64,000 nt of DNA from JANQGH01 sp039177555. Lineage in GTDB: Bacteria; Pseudomonadota; Alphaproteobacteria; DSM-16000; Inquilinaceae. Position 1 is the first letter of the stretch; every line of letters begins with the position of its first letter. The translations under genes were made by a program, and so were the position numbers. Shown in pieces: positions 8,301-17,682 of this stretch. Location: positions 29,195 to 93,194 of the forward strand of contig JBCDFV010000014.1 in NCBI GenBank assembly GCA_039177555.1. Reading direction: 5' to 3'. The notes beneath the pieces are model-generated. The model ran no database searches. It saw only the letters and a list, made by a program, of their open reading frames with translations, and was not told where the DNA came from.

Positions 8301-8951
8301 CTATTGCGTATCGGGAGCGGCAGGCATCGTCTGCGCCCCGAGACCGGCGCGATCGAGCACCAGGTCGATAAACGCGCGGGTTTCGGCAAAGGGCGGCACG
8401 CCGCCATAGCGGGCGACCCGTCCCGGGCCTGCATTGTACGCGGCGAGCGCAAGATCGACGTTGCCAAAATAGGCCAGTTGCATCGTCAGATAGCGCGCCG
8501 CGCCGTGCAGGTTCGAGACCGGCTCGAACGGATCGGCAACGCCCAGATCCGCAGCGGTTTCCGGCATAAGCTGCCCCAGCCCGATCGCGCCGGCCGGCGA
8601 CACGGCGTGCGGGTTGAAACCGCTTTCCACACCGATCAGCGCGGAGAACAGGCGCACAAATCCCGGCCGGTCCAACCCCGCCACGCGGACACCTCTGGCG
8701 CCCGCATGATCCTGCGCCACCGCCTCGGCGAGACGACGGTATTCAGACCGCGGCCCAACCGGTCCGCGCGGCGCGACTGGAAGGGCTTGGCGCTGTTCCG
8801 TCCAATCGCGGAACGATTGAATGCCGCTGTCGACGGTGCCGAGGACCGCCAAATTGGCGGCAACCGCGCCCGCCACCACGCAGCAGCCGACCACGACCGC
8901 TGTGAACCCTTCGCCTAGGGCTTTGCTGACAAGAACCCAGAATTTGACCAT
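8301..8951 (-). CDS. Lytic transglycosylase, SLT domain
   Basis: The 216-residue protein has one N-terminal membrane segment (about residues 14-38) and a C-terminal soluble lytic transglycosylase domain. The catalytic Glu lies in ALIGVESGFNPHAVSPAGAI, followed by GLGQLMPETAADLGV and LALAAYNAGPGRV, the characteristic SLT motifs. It would cleave the MurNAc-GlcNAc bond of peptidoglycan from the periplasmic face of the inner membrane. The 258 bp between it and the DUF3095 gene, and the 292 bp on its upstream side before the divergent phytase-like gene, contain no recognisable gene. Confidence 0.85.
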   Translation of the reverse strand: MVKFWVLVSKALGEGFTAVVVGCCVVAGAVAANLAVLGTVDSGIQSFRDWTEQRQALPVAPRGPVGPRSEYRRLAEAVAQDHAGARGVRVAGLDRPGFVRLFSALIGVESGFNPHAVSPAGAIGLGQLMPETAADLGVADPFEPVSNLHGAARYLTMQLAYFGNVDLALAAYNAGPGRVARYGGVPPFAETRAFIDLVLDRAGLGAQTMPAAPDTQ

Positions 8952-9243
8952 CGAGAAGGCCGCAGAATACCTACCAATGAGTTAATCCAAACGAGTTGAA
9001 TGGGACAGGGATAACACGGCCAACAGACGGATGCAGCGATTCATCCCGAAGATCGGCCGGCCTTGACGACAGCGCCCAACGGCCAGCGGCTCGCGCGCCA
9101 TTCGCCTTGCAAGTCCCCATCGTCTTTGAAGCGTCACGGGACTGTCGTGCGGGCGTAATGGTGCCCGGCTACACGTGCCCGCTCTCGGCGAGGGCGCAGG
9201 GCGTTTCTCGCCACCCCCTATCAACCTTTCCCGAGGCACCCGC

Positions 9244-10623
9244 ATGAGGCTCTCCCTTTCCCGCACGGTTTCGACGAGCGCGCTCGCCCTGGCGCTGGGC
9301 ACCCTGCCCGCTCTGGCCCAAGAGCAATTCCCGGCGACCCTGGCCGGTCACGCCATGCTGCCAGCCGCCACCTTCGCGCCGGCACCGGCTGACGCGCCGG
9401 TCTACTTCCAGACCTCCGGCCGCTTTACCGGACCGGGCAATCAGCGTGACGACAGCCTTTACACCCGCGAGGGCCAGACCTGGCTGTCGGCCGAAGGCGC
9501 GCCGCGCACCACGGGCATGTATCTGCCGTTCGTCGGCCAACCGGTGCAGGGCTTCTCCGGCATCTCAACCCTGGATGACGGCACCTATCTCGTCCTGACC
9601 GACAACGGCTTCGGCAGCCAGCGCAACAGCGCCGACACGCTGTTGATGTTCCATCAGGTGGCGCCGGATTGGGACAGCGGACGCGCGGCCCTGTTGGAGA
9701 CGATCTTCCTCAGCGATCCGAACCACGTGCTGCCCTTCCCGATCGTCACCGAAGTGACGGACACGCGCTATCTTACCGGTGCGGATTTCGACCTTGAGAG
9801 CATCCAGCCGGTCGGCGACTGGATCTGGTTCGGCGAGGAGTTCGGGCCGTACATCTTCGCCACCAACCAGGCTGGCGAGGTCGTCGCCTTCTTCCAGACG
9901 GAGGTTGGCGGCGAAATCGTGCACAGCCCGGACAGCCACCATCTGTCGGCCCCGTCAGCGCCGGCCCACCTGCCGTTCGATGTCCGGCGCAGCCGTGGCT
10001 TCGAGGGCATGGCCGCCTCCGTCGACGGCACCATGCTCTACCCGATGTTCGAGGCGCCGCTGTTGGACCCGGAGACGGGAGAGGCGGAAACCCAGGACGG
10101 CGTGCCGTTCGTGCGCGTGCTGGAGTTCGACATCGCCGATCAGACCTTCACCGGCAACGAGCATCGCGTGCGCTTCGACGCGCCGAATCATTTCGTCGGT
10201 GACTTCAACATGATCAGCGACACCCACGGCCTGTACATCGAACGCGACGGCGGCGAAGGCGATCCGCGCCTGGCCTGCACCGGCGAGCCGACGGTCGACT
10301 GCTTCAACGCGCCGGCGGAGTACAAGCGCGTCTGGCTGCTCGATTTCGGCGCCACCGACGCGGACGGTTTCGTCCAGCGCCTGGGCTATGTCGACCTTTT
10401 GGACATCGCCGATCAGGATGGCGTCGCCCTGCACGGCACGATCGACGGCGTGTTCACCTTCCCCATGGTGACGATCGAGGATGTCGACATGGTTGACGCG
10501 GATCACATCATCGTCGCCAACGACAACAACCTGCCCTACTCCACCGGTCGGGCCCACGGGCAGGCGGACCACAACGAGTTCATCCTGCTTTATGTACCGG
10601 AGTTCCTAGCGCAGATTCAGTAG
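9244..10623 (+). CDS. Secreted phytase-like esterase-domain protein
   Basis: The 459-residue exported protein starts with a signal peptide (RLSLSRTVSTSALALALG, cleavage after LAQ). The rest matches the esterase-like-activity-of-phytase family (PF13449 type), a beta-propeller-like domain: GISTLDDGTYLVLTDNGFGS, then DFDLESIQPVGDWIWFGEEF, and a closing VDADHIIVANDNNLPYSTGR. A phosphatase or esterase role on organic phosphate is family-level inference. ATG 9244 is chosen because it begins the signal peptide. Confidence 0.75.
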   Translation: MRLSLSRTVSTSALALALGTLPALAQEQFPATLAGHAMLPAATFAPAPADAPVYFQTSGRFTGPGNQRDDSLYTREGQTWLSAEGAPRTTGMYLPFVGQPVQGFSGISTLDDGTYLVLTDNGFGSQRNSADTLLMFHQVAPDWDSGRAALLETIFLSDPNHVLPFPIVTEVTDTRYLTGADFDLESIQPVGDWIWFGEEFGPYIFATNQAGEVVAFFQTEVGGEIVHSPDSHHLSAPSAPAHLPFDVRRSRGFEGMAASVDGTMLYPMFEAPLLDPETGEAETQDGVPFVRVLEFDIADQTFTGNEHRVRFDAPNHFVGDFNMISDTHGLYIERDGGEGDPRLACTGEPTVDCFNAPAEYKRVWLLDFGATDADGFVQRLGYVDLLDIADQDGVALHGTIDGVFTFPMVTIEDVDMVDADHIIVANDNNLPYSTGRAHGQADHNEFILLYVPEFLAQIQ

Positions 10624-10635
10624 ATTATGACGATG

Positions 10636-10667
10636 AGGGGCCGGGGCTTAACCGCCCTGGTCCCCTT
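10636..10667 (+). terminator. Possible terminator hairpin after the phytase-like gene
   Basis: An imperfect GC-rich inverted repeat (AGGGGCCGGGGC, loop TTAACC, GCCCTGGTCCCCTT) starts 13 nt after the stop. It is followed only by GTTG, so a U-tract is weak. Confidence 0.35.
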
Positions 10668-10819
10668 GTTGACCCCGCGATCAGATCGCAGCGGCGTTCC
10701 CAAATCGGCGCAGCGCCTGAACTATCCTCACAATTCTCAACGAAAGCGTGAGCGGCTCTAGCGCGCCATAGTGGCCATGGGCATCTCAGGATTTGCGTAA
10801 TGATCGTGAGGTGCGTCCC

Positions 10820-12241
10820 ATGGGTTGGTCTTCGTCCGTTCGCCAACGCGGACCTGCGTCGCTGAGAAACATTGGCCTTGCGGCCCTTGTCGGAGCCGCC
10901 GTCAGCCTGCCACAAACGGCCGCGGCCCAGCTCAGCGACGAGGAGGCCGCGCGTCACAGTCTGAACCTGGTCGTCGCCGAACCGCGGACGAGTATCAACT
11001 CCTTAGCCGCGCTGGTCGACGAGGGCGACCCGGCGCTTGCCCATTCGATCATCACCGCCATGCGCTTTTCGTGGCTGCCGCCCGGGACCCTGCAAGCGGC
11101 GCTGGAGATCCTCGCTGAAGGCACCTATCCCGCCGGTGACCCGCCGCAAGGCTGGTTCGACTGGGTCTTGTGGCGAGAGCAGACAACCGACGTGCCCGCC
11201 CATGCCAGTTTTCCAGATTTCCAGCGGCGCCTGCTTGCCACCATCGACCCGCGGTTTTTGGACTTCCTGCCCGAGGGCGTGGACCACGAAATCCGGCTGG
11301 AGGAGATCGCCTGGGGCGGCGTTAGTGTCGACGGCATCCCGGCGCTGACCAATCCGGACCTGATCGACGCGGCGGCGGCCGACTATCTGGCCGGGGACGA
11401 CCTGGTCTTTGGCGTCGAGATCAATGGCGATGCGCGCGCCTACCCGCTGCGCATCCTGAATTGGCACGAGATGTTCAACGACGTCATCGGCGGCGTGCCC
11501 GTCTCGCTGGCCTATTGCACGCTCTGTGGCGCCGGTATCCTGTTCGACACCACGGTCGAGGGCTACGACGAGCCGTTCGTCTTCGGCTCGTCCGGCTTTC
11601 TCTACCGCTCCAACAAGCTGATGTACGACACGGCCACGCGCAGCCTGTGGAACCAGTTCACCGGCCGCCCCGTCGTCGGCCCGCTGACCGGGTCGGGCAT
11701 CGAGCTGCCGATCCGGCCCGTGGCCATCACCTCCTGGGCCAACTGGCGCGAGCGCCACCCGGACACGCGCGTCCTGTCGCTCGACACCGGCTACCGGCGC
11801 GACTACACCCCCGGCGCCGCCTACGGCGAGTACTTCGCCAGTCCGGAACTGATGTTCCCCGCCCTGCTGCGCGACGAAGCGCTGGCGCAGAAGGACTACG
11901 TCTTCGGCATTCGCGCGCCCGGCGGCGCCAAGGCTTGGCCGTTGGAGGCGTTCGAGGGCGGTGCCGTGATCAACGACCGGGTCGGCTTCGTCGATGTGGT
12001 GCTGATCGGCGACGCGGATACGCGGACCGTGCGCGCCTATCGTCGCGATGACACGGAATTCGCCGCAGAGGGCAACAGCCTCGACAGGTTAACCGGTGAT
12101 GGCACGGGCTGGACGGTTACGGAGGACGCGCTGGTCGCCGACGACGGAAGGACCCTACCGCGGGAACCCGGTCATGTCGCCTTTTGGTTCGCCTGGGCCG
12201 GCTATCTGCGCGATGCGGAGCTTTACGAGGTCCCGGAGTAG
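10820..12241 (+). CDS. Exported DUF3179 domain protein
   Basis: The 473-residue protein has an N-terminal signal segment (NIGLAALVGAAVSLPQTAAA, cleavage near AAAQ) followed by a DUF3179 domain from about residue 170: VFGVEINGDARAYPLRILNW, then SLAYCTLCGAGILFD with a CxxC pair, then FGSSGFLYRSNKLMYD and SLWNQFTGRPV. DUF3179 proteins have no established activity; the paired cysteines might bind a metal or form a disulfide. ATG 10820 is preferred because GAGGTG lies about 7 nt upstream. It ends 5 nt before the convergent dacB-like gene. Confidence 0.8.
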   Translation: MGWSSSVRQRGPASLRNIGLAALVGAAVSLPQTAAAQLSDEEAARHSLNLVVAEPRTSINSLAALVDEGDPALAHSIITAMRFSWLPPGTLQAALEILAEGTYPAGDPPQGWFDWVLWREQTTDVPAHASFPDFQRRLLATIDPRFLDFLPEGVDHEIRLEEIAWGGVSVDGIPALTNPDLIDAAAADYLAGDDLVFGVEINGDARAYPLRILNWHEMFNDVIGGVPVSLAYCTLCGAGILFDTTVEGYDEPFVFGSSGFLYRSNKLMYDTATRSLWNQFTGRPVVGPLTGSGIELPIRPVAITSWANWRERHPDTRVLSLDTGYRRDYTPGAAYGEYFASPELMFPALLRDEALAQKDYVFGIRAPGGAKAWPLEAFEGGAVINDRVGFVDVVLIGDADTRTVRAYRRDDTEFAAEGNSLDRLTGDGTGWTVTEDALVADDGRTLPREPGHVAFWFAWAGYLRDAELYEVPE

Positions 12242-12246
12242 GCCCT

Positions 12247-13713
12247 TTAGAACCGCGCCGCCCAACCGGCGACCAGGTGCTCCTCCAAGGCCCGTGCCCG
12301 GCCCAGCCATTCACGGGAATCGCCGCTGGAATAGCGCTGCCTGGGGTCGAAAGTCGCGTCGTGCACGGACCGGCGATAGAAGTCCGTGGTGAAGACGGCA
12401 AAGGCGAGGCGGCGGCCGCTGGCGGCATCGATATAGCCGGCAAGGCCCCTGGCATAGGCCACGGTGCCCGTCTTGGCCCGAACCTCGATCGCCGGATTCC
12501 GTAGATCGTCGAGCGCTTCCCACGACATGTCGCGCAGGATCTCTTCCAGCAGCGTGCCGCCGATTGGCCGCTGGGCAAAGCGCAGCATGGCGATCATCTG
12601 ATCGGGCGAGATGCGGGACGCGGACGACAGGCCCGAGTGGTTGTCCAGGTGAAAGCCGGTCCAATCCGTGCCCGGAATGCTCTGCTGCAGCCAGACGCCC
12701 AGCACTTCGGCCGACTGGTCGAGCGGCAGGGCGACGCTGGTCAACCCCCGGCTGGCGGCAAGGCCCAGCAGTTCCGCCGACATGTTGTTCGAAAAGCGCA
12801 GCACCTCGCGCGCAATCGCGCGCAGCGTGAAGCTGTCATGAACCGCCATCTCGCGCGCTTCCAGCGGTGTCGGGCCGGGCAGTGGCGGCGGCAAGGCAAC
12901 ACCTTCGTCGGCGGCCAGTTCCCGCAGGATCCGGGCCGCCAACAGGGGCGGATTGCCGACCGGCAGCCAATCCTCACCCTCCGACGGCAGGCCGGGCGAC
13001 AACAGCCAGCGATCCTCCGTGATCGCTCCCGCACGCTGATAGGGGGCGCCGACCGGGGTGCCGGCGGGGGCGGTCGAGAACCCGATGTCGCCCAGCGGAA
13101 CCACCAAAGTGTCGGTCACCGCGCTGGCCGAGGCGGAGACGCTGCCACCGCCATTGCGCCAGCGCACCCGAATGCGGTTGAAGTTGACGGACAGCGCACT
13201 GACGCCGGTGTTGTAGCCGGCGGCCTGGGGCTGACCGGGATTGATCTGCGGATGGTCGATGTATTGGCTGGCGTCGTAGTAGAAATTGCCGTCGATGCGG
13301 GTGACACCGCGTGCCGCGAGCCTTTGGGCCAGGTCTTGCAGATTGTCGGCCGACAGAAACGGGTCGCCGCCGCCGCGCAGATAGAGGTCGCCGCTGAGAA
13401 CGCCGCCTTCCTCAATGCCGGTCGTATAAAGCCCGGTGGCGAACCGGTGCTGGCCGCCCAGGATACCCAGTGCCCCGATGACGGTCGGCACCTTGGCCAC
13501 CGACGCGGGGATGAAGGTCTGATCGGGGTTGTGGCTGGCAAGGACGGTGCCGTCGGCCAGGTCGACCACCAGATAGCCGACATCGCCGGGCGCCATCTCG
13601 TAGAACGAGATCAGTTCCCGATCGGTCAGGCCCGGCGGGGGCTGGCCCTGGGCCCAAGCCGGCCCGCCCGCCAGCAGTACCAAGGAGAACAGGATGGCAA
13701 GCAGGCGGCGCAT
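12247..13713 (-). CDS. dacB: D-alanyl-D-alanine carboxypeptidase/endopeptidase, PBP4 family
   Basis: The 488-residue periplasmic protein has a signal peptide (MRRLLAILFSLVLLAGG, cleavage after AWAQ) and the three S13-family active-site motifs: SxxK as SVAK in FIPASVAKVP, SxN as SNN in RFSNNMSAE, and KTG in EVRAKTGTVAYARG. It trims or cleaves peptidoglycan cross-links. ATG 13713 is chosen over longer frames because it begins the signal peptide. Its start lies 11 nt after the stop of the upstream cysteine synthase on the same strand, so the two may be co-transcribed. Confidence 0.88.
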   Translation of the reverse strand: MRRLLAILFSLVLLAGGPAWAQGQPPPGLTDRELISFYEMAPGDVGYLVVDLADGTVLASHNPDQTFIPASVAKVPTVIGALGILGGQHRFATGLYTTGIEEGGVLSGDLYLRGGGDPFLSADNLQDLAQRLAARGVTRIDGNFYYDASQYIDHPQINPGQPQAAGYNTGVSALSVNFNRIRVRWRNGGGSVSASASAVTDTLVVPLGDIGFSTAPAGTPVGAPYQRAGAITEDRWLLSPGLPSEGEDWLPVGNPPLLAARILRELAADEGVALPPPLPGPTPLEAREMAVHDSFTLRAIAREVLRFSNNMSAELLGLAASRGLTSVALPLDQSAEVLGVWLQQSIPGTDWTGFHLDNHSGLSSASRISPDQMIAMLRFAQRPIGGTLLEEILRDMSWEALDDLRNPAIEVRAKTGTVAYARGLAGYIDAASGRRLAFAVFTTDFYRRSVHDATFDPRQRYSSGDSREWLGRARALEEHLVAGWAARF

Positions 13714-13724
13714 ATTCAAAAGCC

Positions 13725-14729
13725 CTAGTCCAACCAATCGGGTGTCGGCAGCCCCTTTTCGCGCAAGAAGGCCGGATTGAAGATCTTCGACGCGTAGCGG
13801 CTGCCAAGATCGCACAGGATGGTGACGATCACGTGGCCCGGGCCCAACTCCCGCGCGATCTTCACCGCACCGCAGACATTGATGCCCGTGGACCCGCCCA
13901 TGACCAGCCCCTCCTCCCGGATCAGCCGATAGATCATCGGCAGTGCCTCGTCGTCGGTCACGCGCTGGGCGGCGTCGATCGGCGCGCCTTCCAGGTTCTT
14001 GGTAATCCGCCCCTGGCCGATGCCCTCGGTGATCGAGTTGCCCTCGGCCTTCAGTTCGCCATTGGCATAATGGTTGTAAAGCGCCGAACCCATCGGGTCG
14101 CTGAGCCGGATATGGACCGACGGCTTCTTTTCCTTCAACGCCATGCCGACGCCGGCCAACGTGCCGCCCGTGCCGACCGCGCAGGTGAAGGCATCGACCG
14201 CGCCGCCGGTTTCGGCCCAGATCTCCTGACCCGTGGTCTGATAATGCCCCTCGCGATTGGCAACATTGTCAAACTGGTTGGCCCAGATGGCCCCGTTCGG
14301 CTCCTGCGCGTCGATCTCGGCGGCCAGCCTTTCGGAGAAACGCACATAGTTGCCGGGGTCCTTGTACGGCAAGGCCTTGACCAGCCGCAGGTCGGCGCCG
14401 CATTGGCGCAGCGTGTCCTTCTTTTCCTGGCTCTGGGTTTCCGGCATGACGATGACGCTGCGATAGCCGAGCGAGTTGCCGACCAGCGCCAGGCCGATGC
14501 CGGTGTTGCCGGCCGTGCCCTCGACGATCACGCCGCCCGGCTTTAGCCGGCCGTTCCGTTCCGCATCGCGGATGATGGCCAAAGCCGCCCGATCCTTTAC
14601 CGAGCCGCCGGGGTTCAGAAACTCCGCCTTGCCCAGGATCTCGCAGCCGGTTTCGTCCGACAGGTGGTTCAGCCGAATGAGCGGGGTATTGCCCACGGTG
14701 CCGACAAAGCCCTGGCGAATTTCTGACAA
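13725..14729 (-). CDS. cysK: Cysteine synthase A family PLP enzyme
   Basis: The protein has the beta-family PLP motifs of O-acetylserine sulfhydrylase: VGNTPLIRLNHLSDETGCEI, the Schiff-base lysine in LNPGGSVKDRAA, the substrate loop EGTAGNTGIG, and the phosphate-binding loop AVGTGGTLAGVG. It forms cysteine from O-acetylserine and sulfide. TTG 14729 (reading LSEIRQGF) is chosen because AAAGGGA lies about 7 nt upstream; the open frame extends to TTG 14792. It is close to the longer alphaproteobacterial CysK form rather than the minimal one. The tRNA-Leu gene lies just upstream on the same strand. Confidence 0.88.
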   Translation of the reverse strand: MSEIRQGFVGTVGNTPLIRLNHLSDETGCEILGKAEFLNPGGSVKDRAALAIIRDAERNGRLKPGGVIVEGTAGNTGIGLALVGNSLGYRSVIVMPETQSQEKKDTLRQCGADLRLVKALPYKDPGNYVRFSERLAAEIDAQEPNGAIWANQFDNVANREGHYQTTGQEIWAETGGAVDAFTCAVGTGGTLAGVGMALKEKKPSVHIRLSDPMGSALYNHYANGELKAEGNSITEGIGQGRITKNLEGAPIDAAQRVTDDEALPMIYRLIREEGLVMGGSTGINVCGAVKIARELGPGHVIVTILCDLGSRYASKIFNPAFLREKGLPTPDWLD

Positions 14730-14827
14730 GAGACGGTCCCTTTCGTTCCGGACGATTAGCCCGAGACTAGTCCGCCGTCTTGGGCAAACCAAGACGGCAC
14801 GAGCGAGAGATCAGCAAATGTTGAGAA

Positions 14828-14914
14828 TGGTGCCCCCGGGGAGACTCGAACTCCCACTCCGTTGCCGGAAACAGATTTTGAGTCTGCCGCGTCTACCAAT
14901 TCCGCCACAGGGGC
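14828..14914 (-). tRNA. tRNA-Leu, anticodon CAA
   Basis: On the minus strand an 87-nt tRNA is readable. The 7-bp acceptor stem pairs GCCCCTG with CGGGGGC (one T-G pair), the discriminator is A and CCA is encoded. The D region GCGGAATTGGTAGACGC has the usual leucine form, and the T arm contains GTTCGAGTC. The anticodon loop CTCAAAA gives anticodon CAA (codon UUG). A long variable arm (TTCCGGCAACGGAG) marks the type II structure typical of tRNA-Leu. Confidence 0.96.
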
Positions 14915-15041
14915 CCCAAGGCTTGTTCAAAGCCGGCGGCATCATACCGGCGGATCGGGCGCGGTCAATGCGCGCTGTTTACCAAGGCGATGCCGGCTGC
15001 TAAAGCCGTTCATCACCCATCCCGGCAGACAGCACACCGCC

Positions 15042-15623
15042 TTGATACGTCGCCTCTACGATTGGACGCTTTCGTTGGCCGCCAAGCCTCACGCGCTGAC
15101 GGCCCTGGCCCTGATTTCGTTCACCGAAAGCAGCTTTTTCCCAATCCCGCCGGACGTGCTGTTGATCCCGATGGTGCTGGCCGCACGGGATCGCGCCTGG
15201 CTCATCGCGGCGGTGTGTACGGCGGCCTCGGTCATCGGCGGGCTCGCCGGCTACGGCATCGGCTATTTCCTGTTCGAATCGATCGGACAGCCCGTGCTGG
15301 GCTTCTACGGGTATGAAGACCGGTTCGCCGCGTTCCGCACGACCTATGACGAATGGGGTGCGCTGATCGTGTTCGGTGCCGGCCTGACACCGTTCCCGTT
15401 CAAGGTGATCACCATCGCCAGCGGCGTGTTTCAGATGAACATCGTCGTCTTTGCGCTGGCCTCGGTGATCGCCCGTGGGTCCAGGTTTTTCCTGGTCGCC
15501 GCCCTGCTCTACTGGTTCGGCCCGGTGATCCGGGATTTCATCGAAAAGCGGCTTGGCCTGCTGACCATTCTGTTTTTTGTCATGCTGGTCGGCGGGTTTG
15601 TGCTGCTTCGATATGTCGTCTAG
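15042..15623 (+). CDS. yqaA: YqaA family (SNARE-associated/VTT) membrane protein
   Basis: The 193-residue inner-membrane protein has several hydrophobic segments and the DedA/VTT-type features FTESSFFPIPPDVLLIPM and FGAGLTPFPFKVITIASG. These acidic and proline-rich re-entrant motifs are typical of the YqaA branch. A role in lipid scrambling or flippase-like transport is proposed for relatives but not proven here. The frame is open far upstream with no ATG near the family start; TTG 15042 (L-I-R-R-L-Y-D-W) is chosen by family length. DsbB and Coq7 follow on the same strand. Confidence 0.78.
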   Translation: MIRRLYDWTLSLAAKPHALTALALISFTESSFFPIPPDVLLIPMVLAARDRAWLIAAVCTAASVIGGLAGYGIGYFLFESIGQPVLGFYGYEDRFAAFRTTYDEWGALIVFGAGLTPFPFKVITIASGVFQMNIVVFALASVIARGSRFFLVAALLYWFGPVIRDFIEKRLGLLTILFFVMLVGGFVLLRYVV

Positions 15624-15659
15624 ACGCATGGTTACCGATCACCACACTTCGCGGCCGTC

Positions 15660-16160
15660 ATGAGTTTCGTTCGCAGGACCGACCCCGCCTGGCTGGCCGT
15701 CGCCGGCATCCTGATGCTGGGTGGCGCTCTTCTGTTCCAGCATGTCGGCGGCCTGCAGCCCTGCGTGCTGTGCCTGTACCAGCGCTGGCCCTGGGGCGTC
15801 GCGATCGGCCTGGGCATCATCGCCCTGATATTCCTCCGCCAGCCCAAGGCCCGTGGCGTGATCGCCGGCCTCGGCGGCTTGACCCTGCTGGTTGGTGCCG
15901 GCATCGCTGCCTTCCATGTCGGGGTCGAGCAAGGCTGGTGGGAGGGCACGCCCGGCTGCGGCGGCGCGCCGCTCAGTGGCGGCTCGATCGAGGACATTAC
16001 GGCGCAGTTGCTGGCGACGCCCGTCATCCGCTGCGACGAAGTAGCCTGGTCGTTGGCCGGCATCTCGATGGCAGGCTATAATTTCCTCATATCGCTTGTG
16101 TTGGCGATCGTGGCGCTGATCGCCGCGCCCCGCCTTTGGCGCCGGACGACAGCCGTTTGA
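15660..16160 (+). CDS. dsbB: Disulfide bond formation protein B
   Basis: The 166-residue protein has four hydrophobic segments and the two redox cysteine pairs of DsbB: the CxxC in LQPCVLCLYQRW after the first helix, and a second pair in the large periplasmic loop (TPGCGG and VIRCDE). It would reoxidise DsbA and pass electrons to ubiquinone. It sits between yqaA and coq7, all on the plus strand with short gaps. Confidence 0.9.
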   Translation: MSFVRRTDPAWLAVAGILMLGGALLFQHVGGLQPCVLCLYQRWPWGVAIGLGIIALIFLRQPKARGVIAGLGGLTLLVGAGIAAFHVGVEQGWWEGTPGCGGAPLSGGSIEDITAQLLATPVIRCDEVAWSLAGISMAGYNFLISLVLAIVALIAAPRLWRRTTAV

Positions 16161-16173
16161 AGGAGACGAACCC

Positions 16174-16737
16174 GTGCCCGCAAAGCGTGCCGCCAAGCCC
16201 GACGTTCCGCCGCCGGGAGAGCCGACGGGCAAGGCCTTGATCGATCGGATCGTCCGGGTCGACCAGGCCGGCGAATACGGTGCCAAACGCATCTATGAAG
16301 GCCAACTGGCGGTGCTGCGCAACAGCCCCAATCGCGGCCTGATCGAGCATATGGCGGAGCAGGAGCGCGAGCATCTGGAAGCCTTCGACCGGCTGATTGT
16401 CGAACGCGGCGTGCGCCCGACCGCGCTTAACCCGCTTTGGCACTTTGCCGGCTTTGCGCTGGGCGCCGGCACCGCGCTGCTAGGTGAGAAGGCGGCGATG
16501 GCCTGCACCGTGGCCGTCGAAGAGGTGATCGGCGAGCACTACGCCAACCAGGCCGCGAAACTGGGCGATGACGAGGCGGACTTGAAGGCCAAGATCGAAA
16601 AGTTCCGCGACGACGAGTTGGAGCACCGCGATATCGGCCTGGAAAAGGACGCCGAGCAGGCGCCCGCCTACCGGTTGCTAACCTCCGTCATCAAGCGAGG
16701 CTCCCGCGCGGCAATCTGGATGGCAGAGCGCGTTTGA
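16174..16737 (+). CDS. coq7: Demethoxyubiquinone hydroxylase Coq7
   Basis: The 187-residue protein is a di-iron carboxylate enzyme of the Coq7 family. The ligands appear in the repeated motifs VDQAGEYGA, EQEREHLEAF, TVAVEEVIGEHY and DDELEHRDIGLE. It hydroxylates the quinone ring in the penultimate step of ubiquinone synthesis. The start is GTG 16174 behind AAGGAG at about 16160. It follows dsbB by 13 nt; DsbB uses ubiquinone, a fitting though possibly incidental pairing. Confidence 0.92.
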   Translation: MPAKRAAKPDVPPPGEPTGKALIDRIVRVDQAGEYGAKRIYEGQLAVLRNSPNRGLIEHMAEQEREHLEAFDRLIVERGVRPTALNPLWHFAGFALGAGTALLGEKAAMACTVAVEEVIGEHYANQAAKLGDDEADLKAKIEKFRDDELEHRDIGLEKDAEQAPAYRLLTSVIKRGSRAAIWMAERV

Positions 16738-16891
16738 CCGACCCCGCCGGGGCGGCGGTTCGGCAGGACAGCCTGGATTTGAAACGGTCGAGGAAGGGTG
16801 AGAACCGGCGGCGGCGTTGAAACTTGCTGAGGGGCAAATCGTTGCGTCGGGCCAACAGGTTTCTCCCTTGTCGTGGTTACAGGGGTCGTGG

Positions 16892-17455
16892 CTACCAGGG
16901 GTCCAGTTCGGTGTCCCAATAGAGAAAGTCGCGCCAACTCTCGTGCAGAAAGTTGGGCGGGAACGAACGGCCGTTTTCCTGCAATTCGAACGCCGTCGGC
17001 TGGTGCGGCTCGGACAGCGGCTCCATACCGCAAGTCTTTGGCATCCGGTTGCCTTTGACCAGATTGCAGGACGAGCAGGCCGCGACGACGTTGTCCCAGG
17101 TCGTCCGCCCCCCTTTTGAGCGCGGCACGACATGGTCGAAGGTCAGTTCGTGTGTCGGAAGCCGGTCGCCGCAATACTGGCAGGCGAACCCGTCGCGCAG
17201 GAAAACGTTGAACCGGGTGAAGGCGGGCCGGCGCGCCGGCGAGACATAGTCGCGCAGCGAGATCACGCTGGGCAGCTTCATTTCGAACGACGGGCTGCGG
17301 ACCACCCGGTCGTAATGGGCGATGGTCGTCACGCGATCCATGCAGACGGCCTTGACGGCGTCTTGCCAGGACCAAAGAGATAGCGGGAAATAGCTGAGCG
17401 GACGGAAATCCGCATTCAGAACCAGGGCGGGGCAGGCTTCGACCGAGGCGGTCAC
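16892..17455 (-). CDS. HNH endonuclease
   Basis: The 187-residue protein has an HNH nuclease fold at about residues 85-135: zinc pair CQYCG, then the catalytic histidine in LTFDHVVPRSKGG, and the second pair CSSCN followed by LVKGNRMPK. The start is GTG. This single-copy HNH protein is widespread in Alphaproteobacteria and is not obviously mobile; there is no intein, intron or restriction context. Its biological role is not established. Confidence 0.85.
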   Translation of the reverse strand: MTASVEACPALVLNADFRPLSYFPLSLWSWQDAVKAVCMDRVTTIAHYDRVVRSPSFEMKLPSVISLRDYVSPARRPAFTRFNVFLRDGFACQYCGDRLPTHELTFDHVVPRSKGGRTTWDNVVAACSSCNLVKGNRMPKTCGMEPLSEPHQPTAFELQENGRSFPPNFLHESWRDFLYWDTELDPW

Positions 17456-17682
17456 GCCCGCGTCCCTCCCATTCGGACGCTCGACGTTCGATCGGCCTCG
17501 GCAGCGGTTTCAGCGGCGATCCGCCGAACGCTCGCTCTTTGAGCCGTGGGCGCCTCTGGCTGGATCACATCACCCTCTTTGATCAGCGTCGACCAGAACC
17601 GACTGATACAATTGCATAACCGGATTGATCGAGTACCGCAACATTTTGTGTGCCTCGGTCCGGATTTGTCATGGTCTTGTAA

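Noticed and set aside
16892..17455. HNH gene as a mobile homing endonuclease
   Set aside because: It is not inside an intron or intein, has normal composition, and resembles the single-copy HNH gene widespread in Alphaproteobacteria.
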